A stretch of 59,658 bases of DNA. Source: an uncultured Oscillospiraceae bacterium. Lineage in GTDB: Bacteria; Bacillota; Clostridia; Oscillospirales; Oscillospiraceae. Position numbers and translations under genes: made by a program. The stretch covers positions 1-59,658 of the forward strand of contig CAKUIM010000012.1 of the NCBI GenBank assembly GCA_934660965.1, read 5' to 3'. Below, in pieces: positions 58,152-59,658 of this stretch. Each line of letters opens with the position of its first letter. The stretch's first letter is position 1. Below the pieces are notes generated by a model. It had not been told where the DNA came from. It saw only the letters and a program-made list of their open reading frames with translations, and did not search any database.

Positions 58152-59150
58152 TCACCACATGGTCTGCTGCCAGCTCTGCCCACGGCTCAGCTTTTGTCCC
58201 AAGGCCAGTTTCTTCAGCGCCTCTCGATGCCGCTGCTTGCTCTCCGTCCATGCCGGCGGCGCAGGCAGCGGCGGGAGTTCATCAGCTCGTTCCATAGTGC
58301 GCCCCAGCCGGACAAGTTCGTTTGCCAGTTCCCCCATCCAACCCTCCTCCGGCTCTGGCGTCGCGGGGCGGAAGCCTACCGTCTGCCGATAGGCGAACAG
58401 CTTCTCCAGATTTTCTTTGAGGAACGTTTCGTCGTGTAGGCTGCTGTCCCGGCAGCGCCGACCGTCAGGACAGAGAAAGGTGATATGTTTCCGTGTGTCC
58501 GTCCAGATAACTTCATAGCCCTCGTACTCCATGTTTTCGACGAAGCTCTCCCGGTCATCGGCATATTCCAGTGCGTCGTTGATGGCTTGGACGAGATCCA
58601 GCTTCCAGCTATCGCCCCGCAGCCCCGCCTGGTACTCGCCGGGACGCATCTGCTTTTTCCGAGTGTGCTTTTTTGGCGGCTCCAGCACCTGCAGTCCATG
58701 CGCCATGCATATCTCATCATTGACCTGCCGATGCCGCTGGAGATCTGCGGCGTTCTGGTGCAGCTTTTTGCCGTCCTTACAGCTCACACTGTTGACCACC
58801 AGATGGTTGTGGAGATGATTCGTGTCCAGATGGGTCGCCACGACTACCTCAAAGTCTGGGAACTGTTTCTGCGCGAACTCCACGCCGATGGCGTTGACCT
58901 GCTGCGGCGTCAGTCCATCCTCTGCTGAGAAGGATTGGACGAAGTGGTAGAACTGTCTGCCGTTCGTTTTTTGGAAGCGCTGCTTCGTTGTCATCATTTC
59001 CAGGTACGAAGCCCTTGCCACGCAGTTGTGTCCTGTCACCAGCCATTGGTCGCCCAGCATGGTTTTGCGGGTCTGCGTCACATATTTCAGCACGCCCATC
59101 ATCGTGCCAGCTGTCTGCTTCTTGTTTCGTACCGCGGTGAAGATGGCCAT
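58152..59150 (-). CDS. Relaxase/mobilization nuclease
   Basis: A 332-residue relaxase of the MobP/MobA type that nicks DNA at oriT and leads the strand into a recipient. The N-terminal domain has a candidate Tyr in LKYVTQ and the metal motif HLDTNHLHNHLVVNS (His112, His114, His116). The C-terminal third is charged and helical. It is shorter than many family members (about 400-450), so the C terminus may be reduced. The start overlaps the mobC stop (TAATG). The start codon is ATG 59150. Confidence 0.92.
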   Translation of the reverse strand: MAIFTAVRNKKQTAGTMMGVLKYVTQTRKTMLGDQWLVTGHNCVARASYLEMMTTKQRFQKTNGRQFYHFVQSFSAEDGLTPQQVNAIGVEFAQKQFPDFEVVVATHLDTNHLHNHLVVNSVSCKDGKKLHQNAADLQRHRQVNDEICMAHGLQVLEPPKKHTRKKQMRPGEYQAGLRGDSWKLDLVQAINDALEYADDRESFVENMEYEGYEVIWTDTRKHITFLCPDGRRCRDSSLHDETFLKENLEKLFAYRQTVGFRPATPEPEEGWMGELANELVRLGRTMERADELPPLPAPPAWTESKQRHREALKKLALGQKLSRGQSWQQTMW

Positions 59151-59464
59151 TACTGCACCTCCCGGCTGATGCGCAGCAGTTTTTGGCAGAGGTCTGTATA
59201 ACCGTCGATGAGCTCGTCGCTTCTGAGGACTTGGATGCGTCCCATGTTCGCCAGTGTTGTGAGCTGGTTGAGGTTCCTGCCCTGTGCTTTCACTTCAGCG
59301 AGGATCTCATCCAGTCCGTCTACCCGAACGATCTCCTTGCCCAGCGCACAGGTGATGATGTAATCGGTAACGGTCATTCCGGCTTGTTTGGCCTGATGCT
59401 GGATCAGGTCTTTGATGCCCGGTGTCATTCTTGCGGTGATGATCGCTGTTTTCTTTCTCTGCAT
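59150..59464 (-). CDS. mobC: MobC relaxosome accessory protein
   Basis: A 104-residue protein with a ribbon-helix-helix start (KKTAIITARMTPGIKDLI) and the MobC pattern (GMTVTDYIITCALGK, then LNQLTTLANMGR). It binds oriT and helps the relaxase. ATG 59464 has AAAGGAG upstream. The relaxase start overlaps its stop, so the pair is coupled. Confidence 0.93.
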   Translation of the reverse strand: MQRKKTAIITARMTPGIKDLIQHQAKQAGMTVTDYIITCALGKEIVRVDGLDEILAEVKAQGRNLNQLTTLANMGRIQVLRSDELIDGYTDLCQKLLRISREVQ

Positions 59465-59658
59465 TAAACTCCTTTCTCCCCCTTGGGGGCTGGGGGTGCC
59501 GGGGCTTTGCCCCGGCGAGTGCGTCCGGCGTATAGCCGGACGCTATGCTTGCCCCACCGAGAGGTGGGAACTTCGCCCCTTCGGGGCATTTCTGCCCTGA
59601 ACGCCCCGCACAACTGCCCTCGCTGTGTTGTTGCTGCCTTCGACCGTAAAATCGCACA
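59465..59658. promoter_or_regulatory. Hairpin-rich leader of mobC, probable oriT
   Basis: Four perfect hairpins lie in 90 bp: GCCGGGGC/GCCCCGGC (59498-59516), GCGTCCGGC/GCCGGACGC (59521-59543), CCCACC/GGTGGG (59553-59568) and GCCCC/GGGGC (59575-59587). There is no gene to the window end. Clustered inverted repeats directly before mobC-relaxase genes are typical of transfer origins; the nic site is not identified. Confidence 0.6.

Larger units (their letters stand above)
55086..59658. mobile_element. End of an integrated mobilizable element at tRNA-Ala (partial)
   Basis: From the 3' end of tRNA-Ala(CGC) to the window end all genes are on the minus strand: two tyrosine recombinases, a relaxase and MobC, with an oriT-like leader. 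GC content drops compared with the chromosomal genes to the left. The probable attachment site is the tRNA 3' end (55086-55110), a common target. The other end and its direct repeat lie beyond the window, so it may be an IME or part of a larger ICE. Confidence 0.8.

Overview
The window looks like chromosome from a high-GC, spore-forming anaerobic member of the Clostridia, probably an Oscillospiraceae-type gut Firmicute. The basis is the spoIIGA-sigE-sigG sporulation cluster, a CIRCE-controlled clpB, NiaR, a DUF1385-prmC pair, many GTG starts with strong AGGAGG-like ribosome binding sites, and very GC-rich codons. The species is an inference; no rRNA gene is present.

Layout. 0-2 kb: the start of a GntP-type permease behind a textbook sigma-54 promoter and palindromic activator sites, beside a PAS-AAA+ sigma-54 activator. 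2-6.7 kb: a glycerol operon (GlpA-like dehydrogenase, FAD/NAD oxidoreductase, DUF1667 protein, glycerol kinase). 6.8-9.5 kb: divergent zinc-ribbon/Ig-like membrane protein and TerB-AAA+ ATPase. 9.6-16.2 kb: tRNA-Leu, rpoN (sigma-54 itself), a HAD phosphatase, clpB and a cation efflux protein. 16.3-19.7 kb: two-component system plus HtrA protease, an envelope-stress operon. 19.8-21.3 kb: birA and niaR. 21.4-24.2 kb: an isolated capsid module (XRE repressor, small ORF, scaffold-like protein, HK97-type capsid protein, small ORF) with no terminase, portal or tail genes. 24.2-29.2 kb: PTS IIC, sodium:solute symporter, MATE exporter and DUF1003 protein. 29.3-33.5 kb: tRNA-Arg, a lipoprotein with DxDxDG repeats, and a second two-component system. 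33.6-39.9 kb: DUF1385, prmC, recA, recX, rimO, an unknown gene and pgsA. 40-45.2 kb (minus): DUF362 ferredoxin, FliB-like protein and a large secreted lipase-like protein. 45.3-54.6 kb: sigG, sigE, spoIIGA, DUF951, rarA, an amidohydrolase, a repeat-rich gap, DUF2500, glyA, nth and a membrane protein.

The last 4.5 kb is the end of an integrated mobile element of lower GC. It abuts the 3' end of tRNA-Ala(CGC) and carries two tandem tyrosine recombinases, a relaxase, MobC and a hairpin-rich oriT-like leader. A degenerate tRNA-Ala-like copy lies just upstream of the intact tRNA-Ala.

The most interesting item is the 21.4-24.2 kb capsid module. It has intact reading frames, three related palindromic operators placed over divergent promoters, and an attenuator-like RNA before the scaffold gene. 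That looks like a controlled, possibly domesticated capsid system rather than a decaying prophage, but this is an inference. A second theme is sigma-54 control: rpoN, an activator, activator sites and a consensus promoter all lie within 12 kb.
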